Assembly (NCBI RefSeq): GCF_011801145.1
Contig: NZ_CP046172.1
Location: forward strand, 7,440,001-7,504,000
Origin: Nocardia arthritidis
GTDB lineage: Bacteria; Actinomycetota; Actinomycetes; Mycobacteriales; Mycobacteriaceae
Direction of reading: 5' to 3'
Length of the DNA stretch: 64,000 bases
Each line of letters starts with the position of its first letter. Positions within the stretch are counted from its first letter, which is position 1. Below are positions 55,295 through 64,000 of the stretch, piece after piece. The notes under the pieces were generated by a model. That model was not told the DNA's origin and did no database searches. It saw nothing but the letters and a program-made list of their open reading frames with translations. The position numbers were made by a program, and so were the translations under genes.

Positions 55295-58200
55295 GTGGGG
55301 GACGGTGATCTGCGGGCCGAGTTGGAGCGGCGGCGCAAGTGGTTCTTCGAAGCGCAGCTGCGGCGCTTCAGCACTCAGACGTTCCGCGGAATCTCGCGCG
55401 ATAGCAAGGATCCCGACGATATCCGGCTGCTCAAGCTGATCAGCGAACCGCTGCCCGCCCTCGGCTCCGGTCCACTACAGGTGACGGTGGGCGAAAACCC
55501 TTTGGGCCCGGTATATCTCGACAGCAAGACGCAGGTGTGGGACGACGATGAACAAAAGCGCCGTGAGGCGTTCATCGATTACACCGGGTATATCGGCGGT
55601 TGGCTGGAGTACAAGGATCCGCAGCGGCTGCGGGCGAAAATCGCCGAGCTGGCAACGGAATTCGAGCGGGACCGGTTCACCTCGGTGCTCGAGCCGACAC
55701 CGCTGGGCGTATACCGGCGCAAGCCCGCCACCCTGGATCCCGATCCCGGCAACGATCCGTGGCAGAAGACCGACGGCCGTGGCGCGGCGATGAGCCGCGC
55801 CACCGTCGGCGCGGCCAAACCGTGGCTGCTGCCCGAGCTGTATCACCCCAAGAATGTGGATAGTTCGGAGCCGGAGAAATGGCTGGAGAACCTCGAGCAG
55901 TTCCTCACCGACTACGAGTCGGAACTGCAATTGGTGCTCGGCGGCGCGGTCGATCAGAAGATCACCTTCGATCGCGCCGCGCCCGACAAATACCGGGCGG
56001 CCATCCAGGAGGCGCTGCGGAAATCCACGGCGGTGGACGCGGCGGCCGCGGTCAAGGCGGAGCTGCTGCATCAGGAGCAGAAGCCGGGCGGCAAGCCTGA
56101 CGAACAGGTCTACAAATACCAGATCAAGGTCGCCACAAACGGATTCCCGCTCGGCGACCCGAAGGACTTCCCATACTCGGCGATGGTGAAGTACTGGACC
56201 AGGGTGGTCGGCGCGCCACTGAAGGAGGTCTATGTCAACAAGGAGAACTCCGATATGGGCCTCGTCCTGCTCATGCGGGTGCTCTACCTGTTCGGCACCA
56301 TTCCCGATCAGGTGGCGAGCGGGGATCGGCTGCGCTGGCGGAAACGGGCCGCGCCGGGGCCAGAGTTCGCGGAGTTCTTCGAAAACCGTGCCGCCACCGA
56401 GGTTTTCACGAAGGATGCGGCGCTTGCCGCCCGATTGTCCGACGCCCGAACGAGACTGAGCATCATCGTCGAGGAGAACGCGGCCGCTCCCGGCAGCGCG
56501 TCGGTCGCGTTCTCACCGATCGCGCAGGAGGTATTGCGTACCGGCATCCACCATTTCAAGTTCTGGCTCGACGAACCGCTGCACGCCAAGGACAACGGCA
56601 AGCAGCAGCAGGCACGCAGCGACCTCGGCTACGGCGATATCGCCGAGGGCGAGATGGAGTACTGGTCGGAAAACCACTTCATCATGTTCGCCTCCTCGGA
56701 GTATCTGGCCGGGCAACTGTGGGAGGGTGACGAATTCCAAGCGGGCAAACAGTTTCTCGACCCCGGCAAGCGCGACGGTGTGCTGACCGGTAAGCAGCGC
56801 AAGGAGCGCGGCCGGGCACGAGTGCTGCGCTGGCTCAACCACCGGCTGATGCTCGGCTGGACCGAATTCAACTCCTCCGGCTATTACCGCGAACATTTCT
56901 GGTCGCTGCTCAACCTGGTCGATTTCGCACTGGATCGTGAGGTCCGCGAAAAGGCGACGCTCGCAGCGGATCTGTTGCTGTTCGATATGGCGCGATTCCT
57001 GCACCGGGGTGCGATGGGCGCGGCGGGCGGCCGCAGCCAGTTCAAATCCAAGGCCAGCGGCAGCGATAACGCCATCGGCGATGCCATCGAGATCCTGTTC
57101 GGCACCCGCGGCCTGCTCGAGGACAGCGATTCCGAGATCGGTGCCAGCATGGCCACCTCGACCTACCGAATCCCCGATGTGCTACTCGAAATCGCGGCGC
57201 ACCCACCGGTATCCGGCTTCATCGACCGCTCCCGGGTATCCGTCACCTTCGACGAGGCACCCAAGTACGGGATCTCCATCTCGCAGCAGTCGGACGCGAT
57301 GGACTCGCTGCGTTCGGGTTACGCGCCGAAATTGGCCAAGCACTTCCAGTTCATCGATCAGCTGAATGCCGAAATCACCCGCACCCATATCGGTTACGGC
57401 GCCACCGAGGACAGCGTCGCCTTCTGGTTGAGCACCTCGGCCTTCTTCGTCAAACAGGTCGTGCACGGCCAACTCGACTTCATCGATAAGTTCGGCCTCG
57501 CCAAGACCGGCATCTTCAAGAAGCTCACCTCGATGGTCGGCACCATCGCACCGATCATCGAGGGCGTCGGGGATACGCTGTTCGGCGCGACCGTCGGCGC
57601 GGTGGTCGGCGGCGGGGTCGGCGCGCTGGCGGGCGGGCTCATCGGAGCCTTCTCCGGTGACAAGACCGAGGAGGTGGCCGACAAACTGTCGCTCTTCCTG
57701 GAGGGTTCGACGCGCACGCGCGCAAACATCATGACCTACCGCAATCGCGACATCATGCTGTCGAGCATCCAGAACTTCCGGACCGGTCAGCTGAACTTCC
57801 AATCGAACGTCAGCCAGGCCACCGTCAACGGCGTCACGAATGTGTTCACCACATCGGGCTTCGGCGGGTTGGATATTTCGGTGGAGCTGGCCGGGCTGGT
57901 CAGCCTGCTCGCCGGTGCGACCGCGACATTGGTCGGCGAGGCGATCCTCGGCATCACCGGTGTCGGCGCGGTAGCGGCGGTCGGGCTGGGTGTCGCGGCC
58001 GGTGTCGAGACCTTCAAAACGATCGAGGATCTCAACGGCACCAACCCGATCGGCGACGACCACGACGGACCCGGCTGGTGGACGGGTTACTGGGCGCTGC
58101 CCATGGTGGTTCAACAGGGGCCCGCGGCGATCATCGCCTACGACTTCCACGACTCGCAGAAAACCCTGGCCGACTGCGGTTCACACCTGTGGTTTCCCAA

Positions 58201-60442
58201 GCGCGGCTTCGACAATGCCGACGAGGTGCGCTGCTCGGGCTACGACGATGCCAACTTCTTCCTGCTCGATATCGGCGATATCGGGCCCAAGGGATTCTGG
58301 GTTTTCGGCAAATACACCCATCCCGCCGACGGTGTCGCGGCCGCGGATCGGCCAGAGGCCTACATCGGCGTGTTCTCGAACCAGCGCCCGGCCTGGTTGG
58401 ACGGCTCGAAGGACAGCGATCCGGACTTCTACCATCGCAAACTGGAGGAGGCCGGCAAGAAGAAGATCGACGACCTCGCCGACCAGATCGACAACGAGAA
58501 CGATCCGAACAAGAAAAAGCAACTGCAACAACAGAAGTCGGATCTGGAGCGGATCTGGAGCGAACCGCTGGCCCGCGACTACTTCGCCGACCAGGACTGG
58601 TACGTCGGCGGCAAGAACATCTGGATCGTGCACGTCGGCAACAAGGACGAATACGGCGATTACCAGACCTTCAAGGACCGGGTGAGCAGCGCCCGCGTCC
58701 ACCTCGACGATGTCGGCGACATGGAGTGCACCTATCACATGCCGCTGCCGAGCGGCGGCAGTCAGACGCTGCAGTTGAAATACGGCGACGGTGGCGAATT
58801 CCATTACGGCGACGCACCTTTGCAGACCGACCTCTACCCACGCTTCGAAAATCCCTTCCTGCGCAGCGGTCGGGTCGAATGGGGGCAGCGGGCCTACGTC
58901 ATCGAGTACAACGGCAAAACTCTGCTGCACGATTTCTCCGATTTCACCGAACCCGTTCGCACCGAACAGGTTCCGGCCGACGACCCGGACAACGTTCGCG
59001 CGCTGGTCGCCTTCGTCCGCACCCGCGACGACGATCTGGACGCGAAGAACCGCTGCGTCGCCACCGTGCGAATCGCCTGTGCCACAGTCACAACCGATGA
59101 GATCATCGCGGTCGGCCCGGTCGACGACAACACCACCCACGACGCGGAATGGATCTTCCTCGACAGCTCCGCGCGGTACGGCCCGGATATGACGATCGAA
59201 CTCACCAAGGAGGCGTTCGACGACGGCGACGCCGACGACGGCTGGAAGATGAGCTTCTCGCTGCGGGCGCTGATGGGCGATTACACCCTGCGCGACTGCA
59301 CATTGTCGTTCGACTCGGTGGATTTCGACGGCGACCGGCACGGCTCCGGGGTGTTCCCGGTGTCCATCCGCACCGACCGGTGGCGGCGCTGGGAGCCGGT
59401 GCCGGAGGGCCGGGCCGATGGGCGGGTCGTGCTCGCGGCCCGACCGTCCTGGGACAAAACCTATTACGACTACTGCGATCTGCTGGTGGTCGGTCCGAAA
59501 CAGGCTGTGCGGCATCGCAAGTTGCCCGCCTGCCTGACGGCGGCACCGCAGTGGTCCGATATTCCGGGCGGTCCGGGGTTCACGCCGTCCTGCTCCGTCG
59601 CCGCGGCTTCCACCGTCCCGGGACAGTTGATCGCCGTAGTGCTCGATGCCGGAACGCTTTTCGCAGCGTCACCCGATCAGAACCTGCGGTGGACGGCGTG
59701 GACGGCGCAGCAACCGATGGCGGGAAATCTTTCGGCGCAGACTCCCGTGCCGCTCGCCTCCCCCGGCACCGTCAGCGCCGGGCCGTCCCAATTCTCCGGC
59801 AGCGGAGTCGAACTCGTCGTCACCGGGTCCGACGGGCAGGTATACGCCCACTTCGATTGGCACCTGGGCGAAATCTTCCCGTGGCGGCAATTGGCAGTGA
59901 ACGGCTTCACGCTGCGTCAGGACGGTGCTTGCGTTCTGGTGGGCAATCAGCTGTACGTCCTCGATACCGACGGCGCGATCTGGGCGGCGTTCATCGATCG
60001 GTTCCCGCTGATCCCGCTTCCACCGGTGTGGGTGAAGGTCTCCGCCGACCTGCCGCCGATCCGAAACCTCACCGCCGCCAACGAAACCCGCCTGCTCGCG
60101 ATCTCCGCGGACGGCCGGATCTGGGATGGCAGCCTCCCGCAGGACGGGCAGCCCACCTGGACCCAGCTCGCCAACATCCCGTTACCCGAAGGTGTCGGAA
60201 TATCCTGTGCCACACCATATTCCGATCACATCGACGCATTCGTCGTCGGTGCGGACGGCATCGTGTACACCGCCGCATGGGATAAGGCGACCGCTTGGAC
60301 CGACTGGCATCCGGTTACCCAGGACGCTCAGGGATTCCACGCCGCGCCGCGCACACCGCTGGCGGTCCATCGGGTCAACCGGCAACTGGAACTGTTCGTC
60401 GAATCCACCGACGGCGATCTCTTCCGCGCGTGGTGGTCGTGA
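55295..60442 (+). CDS. Giant-pair protein B: 1715-residue protein with helical domain, glycine-zipper segments and C-terminal lectin-like beta-propeller
   Basis: It starts at GTG 55295 with no signal peptide. Residues ~455-575 hold a conserved-looking helical block (YWSENHFIMFASSEYLAGQL; RVLRWLNHRLMLGWTEFNSS; LLNLVDFALDREVREKATLA) resembling (alpha/alpha)-toroid proteins. Residues ~759-790 (GATVGAVVGGGVGALAGGLI) and ~862-908 are Gly/Ala hydrophobic stretches of glycine-zipper type. A Lys/Gln-rich coiled coil lies near 1049-1088. Residues ~1416-1715 contain repeated units with W and DGxVY/DGxIW motifs (GSDGQVYAHFDW, DTDGAIWAAF, SADGRIWDG, GADGIVYTAAW, STDGDLFRAWW). These resemble PLL/AAL-type lectin propellers. 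A surface-binding or toxin-like role is conceivable. The gene abuts efeB end-to-end. Confidence 0.65.
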   Translation: MGDGDLRAELERRRKWFFEAQLRRFSTQTFRGISRDSKDPDDIRLLKLISEPLPALGSGPLQVTVGENPLGPVYLDSKTQVWDDDEQKRREAFIDYTGYIGGWLEYKDPQRLRAKIAELATEFERDRFTSVLEPTPLGVYRRKPATLDPDPGNDPWQKTDGRGAAMSRATVGAAKPWLLPELYHPKNVDSSEPEKWLENLEQFLTDYESELQLVLGGAVDQKITFDRAAPDKYRAAIQEALRKSTAVDAAAAVKAELLHQEQKPGGKPDEQVYKYQIKVATNGFPLGDPKDFPYSAMVKYWTRVVGAPLKEVYVNKENSDMGLVLLMRVLYLFGTIPDQVASGDRLRWRKRAAPGPEFAEFFENRAATEVFTKDAALAARLSDARTRLSIIVEENAAAPGSASVAFSPIAQEVLRTGIHHFKFWLDEPLHAKDNGKQQQARSDLGYGDIAEGEMEYWSENHFIMFASSEYLAGQLWEGDEFQAGKQFLDPGKRDGVLTGKQRKERGRARVLRWLNHRLMLGWTEFNSSGYYREHFWSLLNLVDFALDREVREKATLAADLLLFDMARFLHRGAMGAAGGRSQFKSKASGSDNAIGDAIEILFGTRGLLEDSDSEIGASMATSTYRIPDVLLEIAAHPPVSGFIDRSRVSVTFDEAPKYGISISQQSDAMDSLRSGYAPKLAKHFQFIDQLNAEITRTHIGYGATEDSVAFWLSTSAFFVKQVVHGQLDFIDKFGLAKTGIFKKLTSMVGTIAPIIEGVGDTLFGATVGAVVGGGVGALAGGLIGAFSGDKTEEVADKLSLFLEGSTRTRANIMTYRNRDIMLSSIQNFRTGQLNFQSNVSQATVNGVTNVFTTSGFGGLDISVELAGLVSLLAGATATLVGEAILGITGVGAVAAVGLGVAAGVETFKTIEDLNGTNPIGDDHDGPGWWTGYWALPMVVQQGPAAIIAYDFHDSQKTLADCGSHLWFPKRGFDNADEVRCSGYDDANFFLLDIGDIGPKGFWVFGKYTHPADGVAAADRPEAYIGVFSNQRPAWLDGSKDSDPDFYHRKLEEAGKKKIDDLADQIDNENDPNKKKQLQQQKSDLERIWSEPLARDYFADQDWYVGGKNIWIVHVGNKDEYGDYQTFKDRVSSARVHLDDVGDMECTYHMPLPSGGSQTLQLKYGDGGEFHYGDAPLQTDLYPRFENPFLRSGRVEWGQRAYVIEYNGKTLLHDFSDFTEPVRTEQVPADDPDNVRALVAFVRTRDDDLDAKNRCVATVRIACATVTTDEIIAVGPVDDNTTHDAEWIFLDSSARYGPDMTIELTKEAFDDGDADDGWKMSFSLRALMGDYTLRDCTLSFDSVDFDGDRHGSGVFPVSIRTDRWRRWEPVPEGRADGRVVLAARPSWDKTYYDYCDLLVVGPKQAVRHRKLPACLTAAPQWSDIPGGPGFTPSCSVAAASTVPGQLIAVVLDAGTLFAASPDQNLRWTAWTAQQPMAGNLSAQTPVPLASPGTVSAGPSQFSGSGVELVVTGSDGQVYAHFDWHLGEIFPWRQLAVNGFTLRQDGACVLVGNQLYVLDTDGAIWAAFIDRFPLIPLPPVWVKVSADLPPIRNLTAANETRLLAISADGRIWDGSLPQDGQPTWTQLANIPLPEGVGISCATPYSDHIDAFVVGADGIVYTAAWDKATAWTDWHPVTQDAQGFHAAPRTPLAVHRVNRQLELFVESTDGDLFRAWWS

Positions 60443-61675
60443 TCAGCTCAGCAGAGCCCGGGCGTACCAGTCCTTGTTGTCGACCACGCCCGGCAGCACG
60501 AAGAAGTAGCCGCCGCCGAACGGTTGCACATAGTCGGTGAGCGGTTCACCGGCGAGCCGGGTCTGGATGGCCTCGAACTGGCGCTGCACATCCTGCTGGA
60601 AACAGGTGAAGATGTGGCCGGTCGCCATATTGCCGTTCGGGTCGAGGCCGAGATCGTAGTTGTAGGAACGCCGAAGCAGCTGCTGGCGCGCGGTTTCCGG
60701 GGTGCGCGGGTTGGCCAGCCGGATGTGCGCGGTGGCCGGGATCACCGCGCCGTCCGGATCGGCGGCGTAGTCCGGCGTGTCGAATTCCTTGTTGCCGTCC
60801 AGCGGTGCGCCGGATTCGCGGCGGCGGCCGAACATGTTTTCCTGCTCGGCGATCGAGACCCGGTCCCAGAACTCCACGAGCATGCGGATCAGGCGCACCA
60901 CCTGATACGTGCCGCCCTTGGTCCACTCCGGTTCGTCGGAACTGTCGGTCCAGACCAGCGACGCGGCGTCCGTATTGGTCGGATTCGCGGTTCCGTCCTT
61001 GAACCCCAACAGATTTCGCCCGGTGCCCGACGGCCGCGGCGGTGAGTTGTAGCCCTGGATCTTCCAGCGCAGCTGTAGCGCGCCGCGGGTGCGGCGGGTG
61101 ATGTCGCGGATGGCGTGGTGGATGGTGTCCGGATTGTGCGCGCACAGCTGCAGGTGCAGATCGCCGTGCATCCAGGCCTGATCCGGCGAATCGTCGGGGA
61201 AGATCCGCATCGGCGTCAACCGGGCGGGCTTGCGGCTCGCGAGCCCGAAGCGCTGGTCGAACAGGCTCGCGCCGACACCCGCGGTGATGGTGAGGCCGTC
61301 GGCGGGAATATCCGGGCCGAGCACGGCGCTGTCGGCGGGCGGCTGACCCGGCCCGAGGTCCGGCGGCGGGCCGCCCGCGGTCAGTGTCCGGGCGCGATCG
61401 GTGAGCGTCTTCATCAGCTCGACCAACTCGCCCCGGTTGGCCGCGGTGACATCGAACGAGGCGAAGCAGGCGGCATTCTGGCGGTCCGCGGGCGCGGGCG
61501 TGAGGATGCCCGCCTGATGCACCCCGTGGAACGGGAAAGACGGTGCGGCCGTTGGCGTTCCGGTGGCGGTCGCGGCGTCCACCCGCGCGCCCTCGGCGAG
61601 GACGCCCGCGGTCAACGCGGTTCCGGCGGCGCCTGCGGCGGTGCCGGAGAGGAAGCGGCGGCGGCTGACATTCAT
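60443..61675 (-). CDS. efeB: Dye-decolorising peroxidase-type iron-uptake protein EfeB
   Basis: It encodes 410 residues. The Tat signal is NVSRRRFLSGTAAGAAGTAL. DyP motifs include GFKDGTANP (GxxDG with catalytic Asp), a heme-ligand region around DPDGAVIPATAHIRLANPRT, and RRSYNYDLGLDPNGNMATGH. EfeB is a periplasmic heme peroxidase of the EfeUOB iron system, thought to oxidise ferrous iron or take iron from heme. It lies 28 bp after the fused EfeU-EfeO gene. Its stop directly abuts the convergent giant gene. Confidence 0.94.
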   Translation of the reverse strand: MNVSRRRFLSGTAAGAAGTALTAGVLAEGARVDAATATGTPTAAPSFPFHGVHQAGILTPAPADRQNAACFASFDVTAANRGELVELMKTLTDRARTLTAGGPPPDLGPGQPPADSAVLGPDIPADGLTITAGVGASLFDQRFGLASRKPARLTPMRIFPDDSPDQAWMHGDLHLQLCAHNPDTIHHAIRDITRRTRGALQLRWKIQGYNSPPRPSGTGRNLLGFKDGTANPTNTDAASLVWTDSSDEPEWTKGGTYQVVRLIRMLVEFWDRVSIAEQENMFGRRRESGAPLDGNKEFDTPDYAADPDGAVIPATAHIRLANPRTPETARQQLLRRSYNYDLGLDPNGNMATGHIFTCFQQDVQRQFEAIQTRLAGEPLTDYVQPFGGGYFFVLPGVVDNKDWYARALLS

Positions 61676-61703
61676 CGGTGGGCCTTAGTCTTTCGTGCGG
61701 GGG

Positions 61704-63878
61704 TCAGTGGGCGCGGGTTTCCAGCAGCCGGGGCACCCGGTCCAGCTGTTCCAGTGCACCGCCGATCGCGGCGAGTACGGCCTGCCTCGCCTGCTGCGGC
61801 GTCTGCGCCGGTGCGCGCCAGCGGCCGTTGTCCTGGGTGGCGAGCAGCGCGTTGCGCAGGGTGTCGAGCCGGGCATTGATGGTGGCGCGCAGCTTTGGTT
61901 CGCGCTCGTCCACCAGCTGGCCGAGTTGGTCGAGCACCACCCGGGTGACATCGATATCGGCCAGGGTCGCCGGGTAGGCCGAGCCGGAGCCGAGATCGTC
62001 GAGGCCCGTAAGGTGGTCGCGCAGCGCGTCTTCCAGGATCTCGTGGGCCCGGATCGGCAGGTTGGTCGGCTGGCCGGCGAGGTCGGTGCTGCCGAGGTTC
62101 TGCTGCATCGCGTCGATATCGGCGTTCAACCGATCCAGCACTGGCAGCAGTTGCTCCGGTCCCTGACCGTGCCACAGTCCGTACTCCAGGCGGTGCAGTC
62201 CGGTGAAGTCCGGATCGTCTACGCCGCCGGGCAATCCGTTCGCCAGTCCGTCCACCGCGGTGCCCGCGGCGCCGAAGCTGTTGTACGACGCGCCGACTCG
62301 CTCCCACTCCAGTTGGGCGATCAGCCAATCGGCTTGTGCGGCAGGGATATTGCGCGCTCGCAGATCGCGGCCGACGGCGCCGAGCGCGCCGGTGAGCCGG
62401 GTGAGCACCTGATGCACGTAGGCCTGGTAAGCCTCGTTCGGCGCCTTGAGTTCGGTGGCGCGGACGGGCTTGACCACCTGCGGCGCATCCGTCGCGGCGC
62501 CGGTCGCCTGGACCCGCCGCGAGGACACCGGCGCCTGGCCCGACATCGCGCAGTAGATGGTGTACGCACCCGGGTTCAGCGTCGCGACCAGATCGGCAGT
62601 CGTTGCGGGACCGATGTTTTCGATCTCCGCGACCACCGCGCCATCGGCGTTGACCACACTGATCTCACCGGCCTTGTTCGAGTTGTTGTGCACCGAGATC
62701 GTCTGCGTGCCGGTGCGCGCCGCGGTCCACTCCGGGGCGCACGCGTCCGCGGTCACCGTCACCGTGCGCTTGGAATCCGCCGAACCCGAAGGCAGCAGCG
62801 CGATGGCCACTCCGGCGATCAGTGCCGGAACCACCACCAGCGTCGCGCCCACCAGCACCGGGCGCGGACCGGCCAGCCGCTCCCACCAGTCGGGAGCGTG
62901 CTCTTCGACGACCGCGGCGGGCGCGGTTTGCGTTGCGGGCGCAGCAGATTCGTCCGACTGCGACGATTCGATATTCGTCGCGGCCCCGGTTTGCGCTGCG
63001 GGCTCGGCAGATTCGGCCGCCGCCGGTTCCGTCTTCGGCGCGGGCTTGGCCGGGACGGCCCGCCCCGCGCGGACGAACAGCGGAATCACGATGGCCAAGT
63101 AGACAACCCAGGCCACCACCTGCAGCACCGTCATCTTCGGCGCGAGTTCGGTGACGCCGGTGATGAGCGAGACCCACCAGGAATTCGGGTCGACGTGTGC
63201 GGTGAGGTCGAAGGCCATCCAGCGCGCACCGGGCAGCAGGCCCGCCTCCTGGATGTCGCCGAGGCCGTATGCCAGCACACCGGCGGCGATCACGATCAGC
63301 AGCAGCGCGGTCCGGTTGAAGAACACGCCCAGGTTGAGCCGCACCGCCTGACGGAACAGCAGCCAGCACAGCGCGATCGCGGCGAGCAGGCCGAGCGCGG
63401 CGCCGACCACCGGCGCGACGGTCGTGCCCGCCGCCTTCACCGCCGTCCAAACGAACAGCGTCGTCTCCAGGCCCTCGCGGCCGACCGCGAGGAATGCGGT
63501 CACCGCGAGCGCACCGGCGCCGATTCCGGCGGCCCGCGCGACCTCACCGCGCAGATGTCCCGACAGCGTCGCGCCGACCCGGCGCATCCAGAACACCATC
63601 GCGGTGACCAGTCCGACGGCGAGCACGCTCAGCACGCCGCCGACCGCCGCCTGCGCGGAATTGGTCAGCACGCTGGTGGAGTAGCTCAGCACCGCCGCGA
63701 AGCTGCCGGCCAGCGAGACCGCGCCGAGTAGGCCGAGCCACACCGGCGCCGTCGATATCGGCCGCTCGGGGGTCGATATCCGCCGCACGGCCGCCAGCAG
63801 GATGGTGACGACCAGTCCTGCCTCCAGGCCCTCCCGCAGGCAGATGAGGAAATTGGGCACTGCCTCGGTAACGCTCAC
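61704..63878 (-). CDS. Fused EfeU-EfeO iron transporter (FTR1 permease, cupredoxin and imelysin domains)
   Basis: It encodes 724 residues from GTG 63878. Residues ~1-275 form an FTR1/EfeU permease with the two REXXE-type motifs CLREGLEAGLV and VGREGLETTLF. A Pro/Ala linker and an extra helix (VLVGATLVVVPALIAGVAIA) follow. Then comes an EfeO-like cupredoxin (residues ~370-450, TVTVTADACAPEWTAA, NPGAYTIYCAMSG). The end is an imelysin/M75 domain with HRLEYGLWHG (HxxE metal motif). It imports iron, with EfeO and EfeB handling the substrate outside. The ATG at 63896 would place the IdeR-like box inside the gene, so the GTG is preferred, possibly on a leaderless message. Confidence 0.92.
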   Translation of the reverse strand: MSVTEAVPNFLICLREGLEAGLVVTILLAAVRRISTPERPISTAPVWLGLLGAVSLAGSFAAVLSYSTSVLTNSAQAAVGGVLSVLAVGLVTAMVFWMRRVGATLSGHLRGEVARAAGIGAGALAVTAFLAVGREGLETTLFVWTAVKAAGTTVAPVVGAALGLLAAIALCWLLFRQAVRLNLGVFFNRTALLLIVIAAGVLAYGLGDIQEAGLLPGARWMAFDLTAHVDPNSWWVSLITGVTELAPKMTVLQVVAWVVYLAIVIPLFVRAGRAVPAKPAPKTEPAAAESAEPAAQTGAATNIESSQSDESAAPATQTAPAAVVEEHAPDWWERLAGPRPVLVGATLVVVPALIAGVAIALLPSGSADSKRTVTVTADACAPEWTAARTGTQTISVHNNSNKAGEISVVNADGAVVAEIENIGPATTADLVATLNPGAYTIYCAMSGQAPVSSRRVQATGAATDAPQVVKPVRATELKAPNEAYQAYVHQVLTRLTGALGAVGRDLRARNIPAAQADWLIAQLEWERVGASYNSFGAAGTAVDGLANGLPGGVDDPDFTGLHRLEYGLWHGQGPEQLLPVLDRLNADIDAMQQNLGSTDLAGQPTNLPIRAHEILEDALRDHLTGLDDLGSGSAYPATLADIDVTRVVLDQLGQLVDEREPKLRATINARLDTLRNALLATQDNGRWRAPAQTPQQARQAVLAAIGGALEQLDRVPRLLETRAH

Positions 63879-63883
63879 GCTGC

Positions 63884-63902
63884 AAAGGTAAGCCATACCT
63901 AT
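63884..63902 (-). promoter_or_regulatory. IdeR/DtxR-like iron box upstream of efeUO
   Basis: On the minus strand ATAGGTATGGCTTACCTTT matches 13 of 19 positions of the IdeR consensus (TTAGGTTAGGCTAACCTAA). It has AGGTA/TACCT symmetry and lies 6 bp before the chosen GTG. Iron repression of the operon is expected. Confidence 0.55.
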
Positions 63903-64000
63903 TTGCGAGTCCAGCTTGGGCCCGGATTCGGCAACGCGGACCGCCGTGCCCCCAGAATCTCGGGCACGCCGTGTTCATCGGACCCCGCCGTGGACGCCTC

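Overview
The window is chromosomal DNA from a high-GC actinobacterium of the Mycobacteriales, most likely a Nocardia or close relative. The left end keeps the order known from Mycobacterium tuberculosis: penicillin-binding lipoprotein (Rv2864c type), GNAT (Rv2867c type), ispG, rip1, dxr, then a DUF2631 protein (Rv2876 type). Identifications rest on reading the translations and on remembered family motifs; no database search was possible.

Layout. 1-6 kb: cell-wall and MEP isoprenoid housekeeping genes. 6-14 kb: tandem secreted proteins, a VapBC pair, and regulator/effector pairs (MerR with a SnoaL-like protein; a DHA2 efflux pump with its TetR, preceded by a perfect 20-bp palindrome). 14-21 kb: a peptide/metallophore-type ABC transporter with two tandem binding lipoproteins and a Zur-like box upstream. 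21-27 kb: a gamma-glutamyltransferase with a divergent LysR, an unknown protein, a membrane protein with a TetR, and a patch of short repeats. 27-31 kb: a three-gene operon (MFS exporter, B12-dependent radical SAM enzyme, HAD phosphatase) lying between a 3'-terminal fragment of katG and the intact katG. 31-40 kb: katG-furA, a TPR protein, a glycogen-debranching-type enzyme, a secreted protein, a SET protein and a composite redox pseudogene.

40-51 kb holds the most notable locus, a compact biosynthetic cluster. It encodes a phenazine-type DAHP synthase (PhzC), an ADIC synthase (PhzE) and an isochorismatase (PhzD, split by a frameshift). With them are a malic enzyme, a PGM1-like ATP-grasp ligase, an exporter and a large LuxR (LAL) regulator. 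The later phenazine genes (phzA/B, phzF, phzG) are absent, so the expected product is not a classical phenazine. A 2,3-dihydro-3-hydroxyanthranilate or ADIC unit joined by the ligase to an amino acid or peptide is a reasonable inference.

51-64 kb: cutC, a tiny lipoprotein, and two adjacent giant genes (982 and 1715 codons) of unknown role, the second ending in a lectin-like beta-propeller. Last comes a ferrous/ferric iron uptake operon (fused EfeU-EfeO, then EfeB) behind an IdeR-like box. Several gene-end fragments (katG, debranching enzyme, dppB start) show past duplication and deletion. Two single-base frameshifts in G/C runs (GNAT, phzD) could be real or sequencing errors.
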